DNA from: Rhizobium johnstonii 3841
GTDB taxonomy: Bacteria > Pseudomonadota > Alphaproteobacteria > Rhizobiales > Rhizobiaceae
Assembly (NCBI RefSeq): GCF_000009265.1
Contig: NC_008380.1
Location: forward strand, 2,299,501-2,363,500
Length of the DNA stretch: 64,000 bases
Direction: 5' to 3'
A program made the translations under genes and the position numbers. Shown piece after piece: positions 1-8,064 of this stretch (its first letter is position 1; each line of letters opens with the position of its first letter). Below the pieces are notes generated by a model that searched no databases, was not told the DNA's origin, and was given only the letters and a program-made list of their open reading frames with translations.

Positions 1-2
1 AT

Positions 3-581
3 GAACCCACAGAAGCTTCTCAGCTTTCAAGCAATCGTGCCCGTTTCAAAGGTCCGTCGCGACCGGTTTTCCGGTCCAAAACTGTGCGAGACATGGTTTG
101 CATCCTGGATGTGAATCCAGGTGTTCGTTCATGGAGCTGCCCTCCGCCGCCGCTGGCCGTTGGGCGAGGGGGATATACACCTGATTTGCACATGGAGGAC
201 ACGGACGGCACATCCTGGCTTCTGGATGCGCCCGATCGAAAGGTGCCGTTCGAACTGGGGATCGTCGTGGAGGCGGCGAGAGCGCATTCGCATCGTTACC
301 GAGTTGTCGACCGATCGGAAATCTACGAAGGCTTCCGGCTGCAGAACGCCAAGGACCTTCTCCGATACGTCGGTCACAATGTACCTCTTGGCGACCGCGT
401 ACGCCTTCTCTCCGTTCTCGACGAACATGGACCGCTTTCGCTTGCCGATTGCCTTCGCGTGGTCCGGGAAACGCAACCCGTCCCGGCGCTTGCATCTCTG
501 ATCCTACAGGGTCTCCTCGAAGTAGAGCTGGACGAAGCCCTCATCGGCCCGGAAACGATGGTGCGACGAATACGAGCCTGA
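3..581 (+). CDS. TnsA-like endonuclease-fold protein (5' end outside window)
   Basis: The reading frame is open from the window edge, so the true start lies upstream or is the GTG at 84. The order of elements matches TnsA N-terminal domains: a basic segment, then NPGVRSW, then YTPDLHMED, then a strand ending LLDAP, followed by a helical C-terminal part (RVVDRSEIYEGFRLQNAKDL) as in the TnsA C-terminal winged-helix region. The aspartate of the TPD motif is kept. The usual E-V-K strand (LVEVK-type) reads LDAP, so the catalytic lysine seems lost at that position. No tnsB follows; the next gene is an AAA/M41 protease 36 bp downstream on the same strand. It may be a relic of an older Tn7-like element or a repurposed domain. 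Family assignment is by pattern only. Confidence 0.55.
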   Translation, partial: EPTEASQLSSNRARFKGPSRPVFRSKTVRDMVCILDVNPGVRSWSCPPPPLAVGRGGYTPDLHMEDTDGTSWLLDAPDRKVPFELGIVVEAARAHSHRYRVVDRSEIYEGFRLQNAKDLLRYVGHNVPLGDRVRLLSVLDEHGPLSLADCLRVVRETQPVPALASLILQGLLEVELDEALIGPETMVRRIRA

Positions 582-617
582 GTCTTCTCGTCGTCCCATC
601 AATCTCCGAGGCTCATC

Positions 618-2531
618 ATGACATTCCTGCCCACGCGGGCCAAACCCGCGCAGAATCTGGCGACAATCGTCGCCGCTATGGTACTCAAGAGCACCATCCG
701 CCCATTCCTCTCGGCGTCGAGCTTTGTTGTCGCTATTCAGCTTCCGAATGCGGCAGATGTACAGCTCTACGAAATGGCTGCCCGACAGTTGCTTAATGCC
801 GATCGACATATCGATGTCGATGGAAAACGGACGGTTGTCGTTGACCAAGCATCCGACATCTCCCAGAGCGGCTGGCATCTGCTCGCGAGATTCGACCACG
901 TTCGTCGAGGCGTCATTTTCTACACCGATGCGACGGAAATCTCCGCCGATCTCGGACTCATCATCGACCATCGTGTGGTGATGGCTCCGACTCGTCCGGT
1001 CCACTTCAAGGCTGCTGCGATGAGACTGGGGCAGCACCTCACAGATACTGACGCAGATTACCTGGCCTCGCTGGGTTTGACGGCAGTCTGGTTGGCAATC
1101 CGGCGCGACCGACCCATTCGCAGAGTGGTCCGACATCTGAAGGCGGCTTGTAGACCTGACGATGAGCCGCCTCCGAAGGCGCGCGAGCATGGCTCGGTCC
1201 GGCTCGAGGAATTGGCAGGATACGGAGAAGCGAAAAGCTGGGGGCTACAACTGGCCGAGGATATTGCTTCGTGGAAGCGCGGGACGATCACGTGGGCTGA
1301 TGTTGATCGCGGCATCATTCTCTCGGGGCCACCCGGCACAGGAAAGACGACCTATGCCCGCGCCCTTGCGACTACCTGCGGCATTCCTTTAGTTCTGGGC
1401 TCGGCGGCTGTTTGGCAGGCAAAAGGGCATCTTGGCGACATGCTCAAGGCGATGCGGAAAACGTTCCGTGATGCCGAGGCTGAAAAGCCTGCCATTTTGT
1501 TCCTGGACGAGTTCGATAGCTTCGGTGATCGCGGATCAATCGCCGACACTTCGAACCACGACTACAATCGGCAGGTCATCAACGGGCTGCTTGAATGCCT
1601 TGACCCTGCCGACGGTCGTGAGGGAGTCGTTGTGATCGGTGCCACCAATAACGTGAGCGCAGTTGACCCTGCGTTGCTCAGACCTGGTCGGCTCGAAAAG
1701 GTTATCGAAATTCCGCTGCCTGACGCGGAGGCGCGCAAAGCGATCGTCCGTTATCATTTGCCCGACGCGTCATTGGGTGACCTCGATCAGTTTGCCAAGG
1801 CCTCGGAAGGATTTTCTGGCGCGGATATTGAGAAGGCCGCTCGTGACGCCCGCCGGACGACACGCAAGCGCAACGGCTCCAGCGTGACTGAAGCGGAATT
1901 GTTGGAGGCCATGCCGCCGATCAGGACTTTCAACGCAGATGAGCGGTTTCGTCTGGCTGTTCATGAGGTCGGCCACGCGATCGTCGGGACTACGCTTTGG
2001 CCGACATCGCTCGTCAAAGTGGCCATTAGTAGTGGCCGGCGTGTCGGAATCGGTTCGGGGGCGCTCGGCAAGACCACGTTTGACGATCCGCTACCGGTCA
2101 TTGCAACGGCGAACTACTTGGTAGACAGAATTGCCATCATGCTAGCCGGTATGGCGGCAGAACGAATTGTGTTCGGCGATCATTCCACTGGGGCGGGAGG
2201 CGACGAGGGGGCCGATCTTTGCATCGCAAACGATCTTGCGACCATGATGGAGCGAACCTTCGGTTTCGGCGACGGGCTTCTGACCGACCTGGGATCAGGT
2301 AGGCGACCACTGGAAAGCCTCAGAATTGTTGATCGGCATCTTCAGGCTTTGGTCCGGCAGCGCCTGGACGCGGAGTTCCAGAGAGCAACGGATATCTTGA
2401 CGGCAAGGCGAAACGAGTTGGAACGACTGGCGTCGCGCTTGGCAGAGACCCTCGAACTCAGCGGAGAGGACGTGCGAGACGCGTGCTTAGCCAGTCGGGA
2501 AGATGGCTATGGGCAGGAGACTGGGCTATGA
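618..2531 (+). CDS. AAA+ ATPase fused to M41-type zinc metalloprotease (FtsH-like, soluble)
   Basis: This 637-residue protein joins an AAA+ module to an FtsH-type peptidase. Walker A GPPGTGKT lies at about 237-244, Walker B ILFLDE at 293-298, and an arginine-finger region (LLRPGRLE) near 353-360. The zinc motif HEVGH is at 449-453, and a likely third ligand is the Asp of GADL near 533, as in M41 peptidases. Unlike FtsH I see no transmembrane helices; the first 200 residues are an unfamiliar N-terminal domain that may select substrates. The stop overlaps the next start by ATGA, so it is translationally coupled to a metallophosphoesterase. It should be an ATP-driven protease; its target is unknown. 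Its place in an accessory island beside CBASS suggests defence or stress, which is inference. Confidence 0.8.
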   Translation: MTFLPTRAKPAQNLATIVAAMVLKSTIRPFLSASSFVVAIQLPNAADVQLYEMAARQLLNADRHIDVDGKRTVVVDQASDISQSGWHLLARFDHVRRGVIFYTDATEISADLGLIIDHRVVMAPTRPVHFKAAAMRLGQHLTDTDADYLASLGLTAVWLAIRRDRPIRRVVRHLKAACRPDDEPPPKAREHGSVRLEELAGYGEAKSWGLQLAEDIASWKRGTITWADVDRGIILSGPPGTGKTTYARALATTCGIPLVLGSAAVWQAKGHLGDMLKAMRKTFRDAEAEKPAILFLDEFDSFGDRGSIADTSNHDYNRQVINGLLECLDPADGREGVVVIGATNNVSAVDPALLRPGRLEKVIEIPLPDAEARKAIVRYHLPDASLGDLDQFAKASEGFSGADIEKAARDARRTTRKRNGSSVTEAELLEAMPPIRTFNADERFRLAVHEVGHAIVGTTLWPTSLVKVAISSGRRVGIGSGALGKTTFDDPLPVIATANYLVDRIAIMLAGMAAERIVFGDHSTGAGGDEGADLCIANDLATMMERTFGFGDGLLTDLGSGRRPLESLRIVDRHLQALVRQRLDAEFQRATDILTARRNELERLASRLAETLELSGEDVRDACLASREDGYGQETGL

Positions 2532-3295
2532 AACTCTGGGTCGCGTCAGATTTGCATCTCGAGTTCGGCCAACCCTTTTCGCAGACCGTGCCCGACGGTG
2601 CCGATATCTTCGTTTGCGCCGGTGATCTTCTGACACGGGGCATCGGTCCGAGCATTTCATGGCTGGCGGCGAACATCGCCGAGGCGATGCCCGTCGTCTT
2701 TGTCGCCGGCAACCACGAATTCTATGGCGCATCGATGCAGGAGAGTATCAGGGATGCGCGTGCCGTCGCAGATCGGCACCCTAATATCCACTATCTCGAG
2801 AATGACACGGTGGACATCGGGGGCGTCAGATTTGTAGGCGGAACACTGTGGACCGACTTCCGCGTCCTCGGCGGCGATCCAGAACTTGCGATGGTAGCCG
2901 CCCAGGCGGGGATGAACGACTACAGGCGCATCAAATTTGAGAAGCGTCCCTTCCGGAAATTCCGACCGATCCATGCTTATCGAAAGCACCAGGAAACACG
3001 GAATTTTCTCGCCTCCGAACTTCGAGACGGCGAAGGGCGACAGACGGTGGTCGTGACCCATCACGCGCCTTCAATCCTTTCAATCGAACCTGATCTCCGA
3101 GACGACCGCTTCTCTGCATGTTACGCCTCTGATCTGGACAGCCTGATCATAACAACACGGCCGGCTTTGTGGGTGCATGGTCATGTTCATCGCCGGAACG
3201 ATTACATGATCGGAGAGAGTAGGGTGGTCTCAAATCCGCGGGGATATCCTGGCGAGGAGTCCAAGTTCGATCCGCGGCTGGTGATCGACATCTAG
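2528..3295 (+). CDS. calcineurin-like metallophosphoesterase
   Basis: The protein has 255 residues starting at the ATG that overlaps the upstream stop (ATGA). Metallophosphoesterase motifs appear in order: SDLHLE (D-x-H), AGDLLT (G-D), GNHEFYG (G-N-H-E), VVTHHAP (the H motif) and HGHVHRR (G-H-x-H). These ligate two metal ions and support hydrolysis of phosphomono- or diesters. No signal peptide or membrane helix is seen, so it should act in the cytoplasm. The substrate cannot be read from sequence; nucleic acids, cyclic nucleotides or phosphoproteins are all possible. Tight coupling to the AAA/M41 protease suggests the two form one functional unit. Confidence 0.85.
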   Translation: MKLWVASDLHLEFGQPFSQTVPDGADIFVCAGDLLTRGIGPSISWLAANIAEAMPVVFVAGNHEFYGASMQESIRDARAVADRHPNIHYLENDTVDIGGVRFVGGTLWTDFRVLGGDPELAMVAAQAGMNDYRRIKFEKRPFRKFRPIHAYRKHQETRNFLASELRDGEGRQTVVVTHHAPSILSIEPDLRDDRFSACYASDLDSLIITTRPALWVHGHVHRRNDYMIGESRVVSNPRGYPGEESKFDPRLVIDI

Positions 3296-3319
3296 GACAC
3301 CACGATCATGCTGCCCGTT

Positions 3320-3334
3320 CTGCAAATTTTGCAG
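3320..3334. promoter_or_regulatory. perfect 15-bp palindrome upstream of the XRE gene
   Basis: CTGCAAATTTTGCAG has 7-bp perfect arms around one central base. It sits in the 159-bp gap between the metallophosphoesterase stop and the XRE regulator, about 120 bp before the regulator ATG. It is a plausible operator for the XRE protein, which is inference. Confidence 0.4.
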
Positions 3335-3418
3335 AGGAATTCTAAGTCCTCGCGTAGCGGCGTAAGGTCACGTTAAGGTTCCGAATGGTTGAAGTCGTCT
3401 ACGAAGGGAGTTAGGATT

Positions 3419-3440
3419 CGCCTACTCCGAACCTTCAGGA
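3419..3440 (+). repeat. 22-bp island repeat, copy A
   Basis: CGCCTACTCCGAACCTTCAG plus GA matches 21 of 22 bases with 9127-9148. This copy lies directly before the Shine-Dalgarno region of the XRE gene. The other lies beyond the CBASS promoter region. Confidence 0.6.
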
Positions 3441-3454
3441 AGGAGAGCTGGGAT

Positions 3455-3781
3455 ATGGCGACCGCGATTTTCGGCAAAAGAATAAAAGAGTTGCGGACGA
3501 AGAAGGGCATGACCCTCGATGATCTCGCAGGTGCAACCGGTTCGTCGAAAAGTTACATCTGGGAGCTCGAGAACAAGAATCCGCCGCGTCCGTCGGCCGA
3601 GAAGCTATCGGAGATAGCGGCCGTACTCGAGGTGACGACCGATTATCTGATTGGACGAGAAACTACCTTGGAGACGGCGGAAGATAAGGCGTTTTTTCGG
3701 GAATACAGCAACATGCCTCAGGCGACACGCGAGAAGATCAGGGCGATGGCAAGATTGCTTGGGAGTGACGCCAAGGAATGA
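3455..3781 (+). CDS. XRE-family helix-turn-helix regulator
   Basis: The product has 108 residues. The start chosen is the ATG at 3455 because AGGAAGGAGAG lies just upstream; the frame itself is open further 5'. The HTH_3/XRE domain covers about residues 5-65: GKRIKELRTKKGMTLDDLA, then SKSYIWELENK, then DYLIGRE, the usual end of the domain. The last 40 residues are helical and may mediate dimerisation. The stop overlaps the start of an ImmA-type peptidase by ATGA. In ICEBs1 and related elements such pairs act as repressor plus antirepressor protease. The pair may control neighbouring island genes, which is inference. Confidence 0.88.
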   Translation: MATAIFGKRIKELRTKKGMTLDDLAGATGSSKSYIWELENKNPPRPSAEKLSEIAAVLEVTTDYLIGRETTLETAEDKAFFREYSNMPQATREKIRAMARLLGSDAKE

Positions 3782-4689
3782 CCAGGTCGCCCAGGCGTGC
3801 CGCCAATGACCTCACACTGATGCTGAACGCGGTGATAGGCGAAGACCGCTTCGACAGAGGACCCGTTGACGTCGAGAGCCTGGCTGTCGAGTACACCCGG
3901 CGTACGGCGGGGTCACAAGGAGAGTACATAGAGCGGATCGTGGCGGATGATCTCGACGGATGCGAGGGTGCGTTGGTGCCGGGCGAAACTAAGCCGCGCA
4001 GATGGGGCATCATCTACGACCGACGTCAGAACCGCGGGCGACGCGCTTACACCATTGCTCACGAATTCGGTCACTTCATGCTCCACCGACGTCTCGTGGA
4101 TGAGGACCCGGATTTCGATGGCGGATTCCGGTGTTCGAAAGAGGCGGTCGAACACGGGTCGGGTAAGGATATTGAAAAGGAAGCAAATGAGTTCGCGGCG
4201 ACGCTTCTGATGCCGCTAGACGACTTCCGCCGCATAATTCCCGCGAACGAGCTAGCCGATCTTGAACGGCTCGGCCAGGCTGCCCAAAGATATGGGGTCT
4301 CTCTCACCGCCGCGACCCTTCGGTGGCTGAGCTACACGACAACTAGAGCGATGCTCATATCTTCGACGGAGGGCTACGCCCACTGGGCCAAGCCGAGCGA
4401 AGCGGCATTGAAATCGGGGCGCTTCATCCGGACCCGGAACGAGATGTACGAGATGCCCGCCTCCAGCCTCGCAGTCAGAAAAGTTGACGCTGAAGAGGCT
4501 CTTGCCGGAGTTCGCCAAGCCGCCGGGGTCTGGTTTCCCGAGAGCGTGATTGAGATGTGTATGCGCACTGACCGGTATGATTTCGAACTCACCCTCCTGC
4601 ATTTCGACGGCAAGGGGCCTGCATACCAAGCGGAGCCGGAGGAAGCTGGCGACGCCTATACCCAGTTTTTTGCGCGAAGAGGGCGCTGA
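3778..4689 (+). CDS. ImmA/IrrE-family metallopeptidase
   Basis: The protein has 303 residues. The zinc motif HEFGH is at 95-99 inside AYTIAHEFGHFMLH, with a likely third ligand in DIEKEANEFA near residue 135, typical of ImmA/IrrE (DUF955) proteases. The C-terminal half, with FPESVIEMCMRTDRYDFEL, is longer than in minimal ImmA and may be a sensor or partner-binding region. The gene overlaps the XRE regulator by four bases. The expected role is cleavage or inactivation of that repressor on a stress signal, as known for ImmA/ImmR; the specific trigger is unknown. It converges with the CBASS operon, 24 bp away. Confidence 0.88.
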   Translation: MTRSPRRAANDLTLMLNAVIGEDRFDRGPVDVESLAVEYTRRTAGSQGEYIERIVADDLDGCEGALVPGETKPRRWGIIYDRRQNRGRRAYTIAHEFGHFMLHRRLVDEDPDFDGGFRCSKEAVEHGSGKDIEKEANEFAATLLMPLDDFRRIIPANELADLERLGQAAQRYGVSLTAATLRWLSYTTTRAMLISSTEGYAHWAKPSEAALKSGRFIRTRNEMYEMPASSLAVRKVDAEEALAGVRQAAGVWFPESVIEMCMRTDRYDFELTLLHFDGKGPAYQAEPEEAGDAYTQFFARRGR

Positions 4690-4713
4690 GGCCCACGCGC
4701 CCGGCGATGCTTT

Positions 4714-6219
4714 TCAGCCCACGATGATACCCTCGGAATAGCCATTGCCCTTAGGGCCATCGTGGTCCCATTCATATACGGCCGTTCGACCAAGCGCCTG
4801 TTGCTGCTGCCCGAGGAAGAACGTGAACCCGTTCGGCGCAGCTATGAAGACATGCAGGGTCGATCCGCGTCTTTCCTTGCGCACCGCAGCCGCCACGGCC
4901 TCCGCGAGCATCATTGCATGTGACCCGGATTTGACACTCGCCCCGGAGGCAGAACCTTTGTCGAGAGTCACCGTAAGCAGCGCTCCGATGTCCGGTCGCG
5001 ATTTCAGATAGTCATGGACCATGGGCACGATGTCATGCGTCAGCCCGATCGCTACAGCGAGATCGCTGCCACCACTCTCCATTTCGGTGCGGGCGGTCAC
5101 TATCGTCGGCCATACACTGTCAATCGGAACGTCGGCAGCACTCCAGAAACGCTTGCCGTTTGTCCGTTGCTCGATCTCGATCGACTTTCCGGCCTTTACG
5201 TTGAGGATCGACCCGACCGCGAACGCCAACGACACATGGGCGTCCAGCACTAGCCGCATGTGGTCGCCCTGTCGCGCGGCATCTAGGACGAATTCGCGCA
5301 GCCGCGGAAGGAGGTCCTCGTTCCACGAGCGGCCCTCTCTGAGATAGCGCCCATCAAATTCCTCGACGAGGTCAAGCACGTCGGAAACGCGGATCGAGAG
5401 GTTGTCGATCGGATGCATGAATGATCGAACGCCAACCGTCGTCCTCTGAGGTTCCGGCGGCCCCTCCAGGAGATTCTCTTCACGCACAAGGTCCTTGAAG
5501 CTTTTGCGGTCGAATTCCTTGCGTCCTTGGAGGTGAAGCTTCCGGATCAGGTCGTCATAGGCAAAGCCCGTTTCGTCGGAACCGATCTGCCGCATGCCCA
5601 CCGAAGCGAACCTGTCGTTCAATTGCTCGCGAAGCTGTGCGCCCGACTGCATGCGGGTGTGCATCATCAGAGTCCTGGCGAGCATTCGCAATTCATCTTC
5701 GTCGATTCCGAGGTGGCCGGCCCAAGCCGCACGAAGTTTGCCCATCTCGCTGGTCGGCCCGCCCTTAAAGAGCACCTCCAGGTCAAGCGCATTCCATTGC
5801 GTGCGAGTCAGCTTCCAGAGAGGATCGCGGGGCCGCATGTTCCAGTTCGTCAGAAGCTCGAACATGGCACCTTCGCCCGTCGGCGCAAACGCAAGCTGGG
5901 CATCGCGAGCGCGCCCCAGAAAGGAATTCGCCTCCGCGCCGATGAACCCAGGATCACCCAGATCGCTGGCTCCGAATTCACCCGGTTTCACATGCCATTT
6001 GCATTGTTTGTGCAGTCGGAAATACCGTTTGCCATGGTGGTCGAGCGGGGCTTTGTCGGGAGCGTAGTCAATCACCACGTCGTCGAAGGCCTTGGGACCG
6101 GTTTCGAAAAAGACCTTTGTCACGGCTCCGTCGTCACGCAAAAGAAGCGCGGCGTTGAGCCAGAACATCCGGGCCTGGAAATCATCGCCCTGCTGTCGGG
6201 CCAACACCGCCTCTGCCAT
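4714..6219 (-). CDS. cap4: CBASS effector: Cap4-type nuclease with SAVED domain
   Basis: This 501-residue protein has two parts. Residues 1-200 resemble the DUF4297 restriction-nuclease fold of Cap4 (GDDFQARMFWLNA, PKAFDDVVIDY, then KQCKWH), giving a D-(x)n-Q-x-K active site at about D46/D47, Q72 and K74. The C-terminal 200 residues resemble SAVED, the sensor of cyclic oligonucleotides (LAVAIGLTHDIVPMVHDY, TLHVFIAAPNGFTFFLGQ, AVYEWDHDG). Known Cap4 proteins bind the nucleotide made by the partner CD-NTase, then oligomerise and degrade DNA. It is the last gene of the operon, nine bases after the CD-NTase. Start: ATG with GAGGTG upstream. Confidence 0.85.
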   Translation of the reverse strand: MAEAVLARQQGDDFQARMFWLNAALLLRDDGAVTKVFFETGPKAFDDVVIDYAPDKAPLDHHGKRYFRLHKQCKWHVKPGEFGASDLGDPGFIGAEANSFLGRARDAQLAFAPTGEGAMFELLTNWNMRPRDPLWKLTRTQWNALDLEVLFKGGPTSEMGKLRAAWAGHLGIDEDELRMLARTLMMHTRMQSGAQLREQLNDRFASVGMRQIGSDETGFAYDDLIRKLHLQGRKEFDRKSFKDLVREENLLEGPPEPQRTTVGVRSFMHPIDNLSIRVSDVLDLVEEFDGRYLREGRSWNEDLLPRLREFVLDAARQGDHMRLVLDAHVSLAFAVGSILNVKAGKSIEIEQRTNGKRFWSAADVPIDSVWPTIVTARTEMESGGSDLAVAIGLTHDIVPMVHDYLKSRPDIGALLTVTLDKGSASGASVKSGSHAMMLAEAVAAAVRKERRGSTLHVFIAAPNGFTFFLGQQQQALGRTAVYEWDHDGPKGNGYSEGIIVG

Positions 6220-6228
6220 TGCAGCACC

Positions 6229-7110
6229 TCACTTTGTCGGGAAGTAACGCCCCATGATCTCGCGCCAGAGTGCGATCGCTTCCCCCTGCTTGCCCTGTTT
6301 CTCAAGGCGGACGGCCAGAGCCGCTTTGATGTCGGCCTGACGCAACGCTTCTTTGGCCGCCTTGACGAGTTCAGGCGTCATCTGTTCCGAAACCGGAGGG
6401 CCATATCCGGCGGGATCAGGCCACACTTGTTCGATGGCCTCCTGCGCGGCCGCGAAGAAGCGCCGTACCTCGCTGGGATAGGTCGTGAACGGCGGGTCGA
6501 CGAGGTCCTGCATCATCACCTCGATCAGGAACGCGGGCCTGATCGGCTTCCCGGCAGACCGGTTCCACCGCTTGATCATCTTCACCAGCGGAATCCACTT
6601 CCCGCCGAGCTCCTTGTTCTTTTTGGTCGCCTGCTCCATGTGGATTTCCGGGTCGGTTTTGACCCAGTCGCCCCGAACCCGGTCAGGGATTTCGTAGCAG
6701 TCACCGATGTCGAAGGCTGGAACGGCGTCGATCGATAGGACCTTGCCTTCCTCGTCCTTCGTGTTCTTCTCGAACTCGACGGTGGCGCAGCGACGTCCCG
6801 GCTCGACGGCGTCGTAACCGTACGTGCCGCGCAAGCTTTTCACGAAGGCGTTGATCAGGTCCGCGGGTGGCTTGTCCCTGTACTTGTCGCGCTCCTTCTT
6901 GCTGAGCACGAAGAACACGTCGACGTCCTTCAGCGGCTTGGTCTTGGTATGGCGCTTGTACGAGCCGGTGAGGACGTCACGATCGACGGCAAAGTCTGCC
7001 TTGATCACGCCCCGCACCTCCTCGTGACGCTTGATGGTGTCTTTACGCTCGGCCTCGCTCAGCTCGAGACGCTGGCGAAACTTCTCGAATGCTTCTTCCG
7101 TCGTGATCAT
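6229..7110 (-). CDS. CD-NTase (cGAS/DncV-like nucleotidyltransferase) of type III CBASS
   Basis: The protein has 293 residues. The nucleotidyltransferase signature is clear: LTGS at 47-50 (G-S motif), then KDVDVFFVL with metal-binding Asp62 and Asp64, and a third carboxylate in LSIDAVPAF (Asp128). The later WIPLVKMIKRWNR segment matches the helical OAS1-C-like region. It should make a cyclic di- or trinucleotide when phage infection is sensed; the product cannot be predicted here. The partner genes (two HORMA proteins and Trip13) suggest a clade C or D enzyme. It overlaps the upstream HORMA gene by ATGA. Confidence 0.9.
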   Translation of the reverse strand: MITTEEAFEKFRQRLELSEAERKDTIKRHEEVRGVIKADFAVDRDVLTGSYKRHTKTKPLKDVDVFFVLSKKERDKYRDKPPADLINAFVKSLRGTYGYDAVEPGRRCATVEFEKNTKDEEGKVLSIDAVPAFDIGDCYEIPDRVRGDWVKTDPEIHMEQATKKNKELGGKWIPLVKMIKRWNRSAGKPIRPAFLIEVMMQDLVDPPFTTYPSEVRRFFAAAQEAIEQVWPDPAGYGPPVSEQMTPELVKAAKEALRQADIKAALAVRLEKQGKQGEAIALWREIMGRYFPTK

Positions 7111-7604
7111 CGGTAATACTTCGCTGATGCCATGATGTCAGGGGTTCCAATCACCGTGCCCGCCTCGCGAGCCGTAAGGCCCGCCAAGCTGAGGTACGAT
7201 GCGCTGCTCATGCCGGGTAGCGGTCGGGCGGTGGCGGTCGGCTGGAGCAGAATCCGATAGGTGCATCCGGCCGGAGGCGACGGCGCTTTCGCGAACGTGC
7301 CTTTGAGGAAATCGGTGTCGATCCACATCTGATCGATGTCAGAGCCGTCATAACGGATCGGAAAGTCCCATCGCGCGGAGGCGACGGACGCGCCCGGTTT
7401 GTAGAACTCGATGATGAAGCTTTTCAGATCACCATCCTCCATCCATTGGCGGGCGGCGTCCTGAACCCAATCCGACCAGGCATCGACCAGCTTGGTCGGG
7501 TCAAGGTTGTAGTTGATAATGAGAAGGCGCATCAGGTTGCGGACCTTGTCCGAAACATAGATGGCCGTGTTCGTCCTCGTGTAATTGTGCGTGCTGACAG
7601 CCAT
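7107..7604 (-). CDS. cap7: bacterial HORMA-domain protein (CBASS Cap7-like)
   Basis: This 165-residue protein fits the bacterial HORMA-1 family: an N-terminal THNYTRTNTAIYVSDKVRN segment, a central KLVDAWSDWV helix, ARWDFPIRYDGSD, DQMWIDTDFL, PPAGCTYRILL, and a conserved tail ending GTVIGTPDIMASAKYYR. In known type III CBASS, such proteins switch fold on binding a closure-motif peptide, then bind and activate the CD-NTase. The stop overlaps the CD-NTase start by ATGA, so the two are probably made in matched amounts. Confidence 0.85.
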   Translation of the reverse strand: MAVSTHNYTRTNTAIYVSDKVRNLMRLLIINYNLDPTKLVDAWSDWVQDAARQWMEDGDLKSFIIEFYKPGASVASARWDFPIRYDGSDIDQMWIDTDFLKGTFAKAPSPPAGCTYRILLQPTATARPLPGMSSASYLSLAGLTAREAGTVIGTPDIMASAKYYR

Positions 7605-7605
7605 C

Positions 7606-8064
7606 TTATTCGATCGCTCCCCAGTTGACGGTCAGCGACTTCGCCGTTGCCGCAGAGTCTTCCTCTTCCTCTTGAGGTGCCGCATTCACGTCGTGGACCG
7701 TGATTCGCGAGCAACGCTTCGCAAGAGTGTCGTTCATCCACTTGACGTCGTCGGCGTCGGTGGGGGCGGTCATGGCCCAGTTACCTGCCGTCGGATTCCA
7801 TGTGAGCTTCTCAACCTCGAGGTCCGCTTCCATGGCGTCTTCGCCGTAGAGGCAGTAGATCACGAGCCGGGAGCCGACACCCTTGACGACGATCGGAACG
7901 GCACCGGGGTGCTCGTCGGCGATCAGCGATTCCATTACGCTGGCCGCCGCGACGAGCTTGTCGACGTCGACAGAACCGGTGCTAGTGATAAGCTCCCTGA
8001 TCGTCCGCCAGGTCTCGGCCGCGGATCGTTTGGGAATGGATGCAATGGTGCGCTTCACCTTCAT
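7606..8064 (-). CDS. cap8: second HORMA-like/closure-motif protein of type III CBASS (Cap8-like)
   Basis: The protein has 152 residues and starts at the ATG overlapping the Trip13-like stop by ATGA. The body (ETWRTIRELITSTGSVDVDK, RLVIYCLYGEDAMEADLEVE, KWMNDTLAKRCSRITVHDV) is consistent with a divergent HORMA fold. It is followed by an acidic linker, EEEEDSAATA, and a short tail, SLTVNWGAIE. In two-HORMA CBASS operons the third gene product supplies a C-terminal peptide that the other HORMA protein grips. The acidic linker plus hydrophobic tail fits that design, but this is inference. The assignment rests mainly on operon position. Confidence 0.65.
   Translation of the reverse strand: MKVKRTIASIPKRSAAETWRTIRELITSTGSVDVDKLVAAASVMESLIADEHPGAVPIVVKGVGSRLVIYCLYGEDAMEADLEVEKLTWNPTAGNWAMTAPTDADDVKWMNDTLAKRCSRITVHDVNAAPQEEEEDSAATAKSLTVNWGAIE

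Noticed and set aside
5527..6738. 403-codon plus-strand open frame across the CBASS genes
   Set aside because: Low-complexity Arg/His-rich antisense of the SAVED effector and CD-NTase, with no domain and no ribosome binding site.
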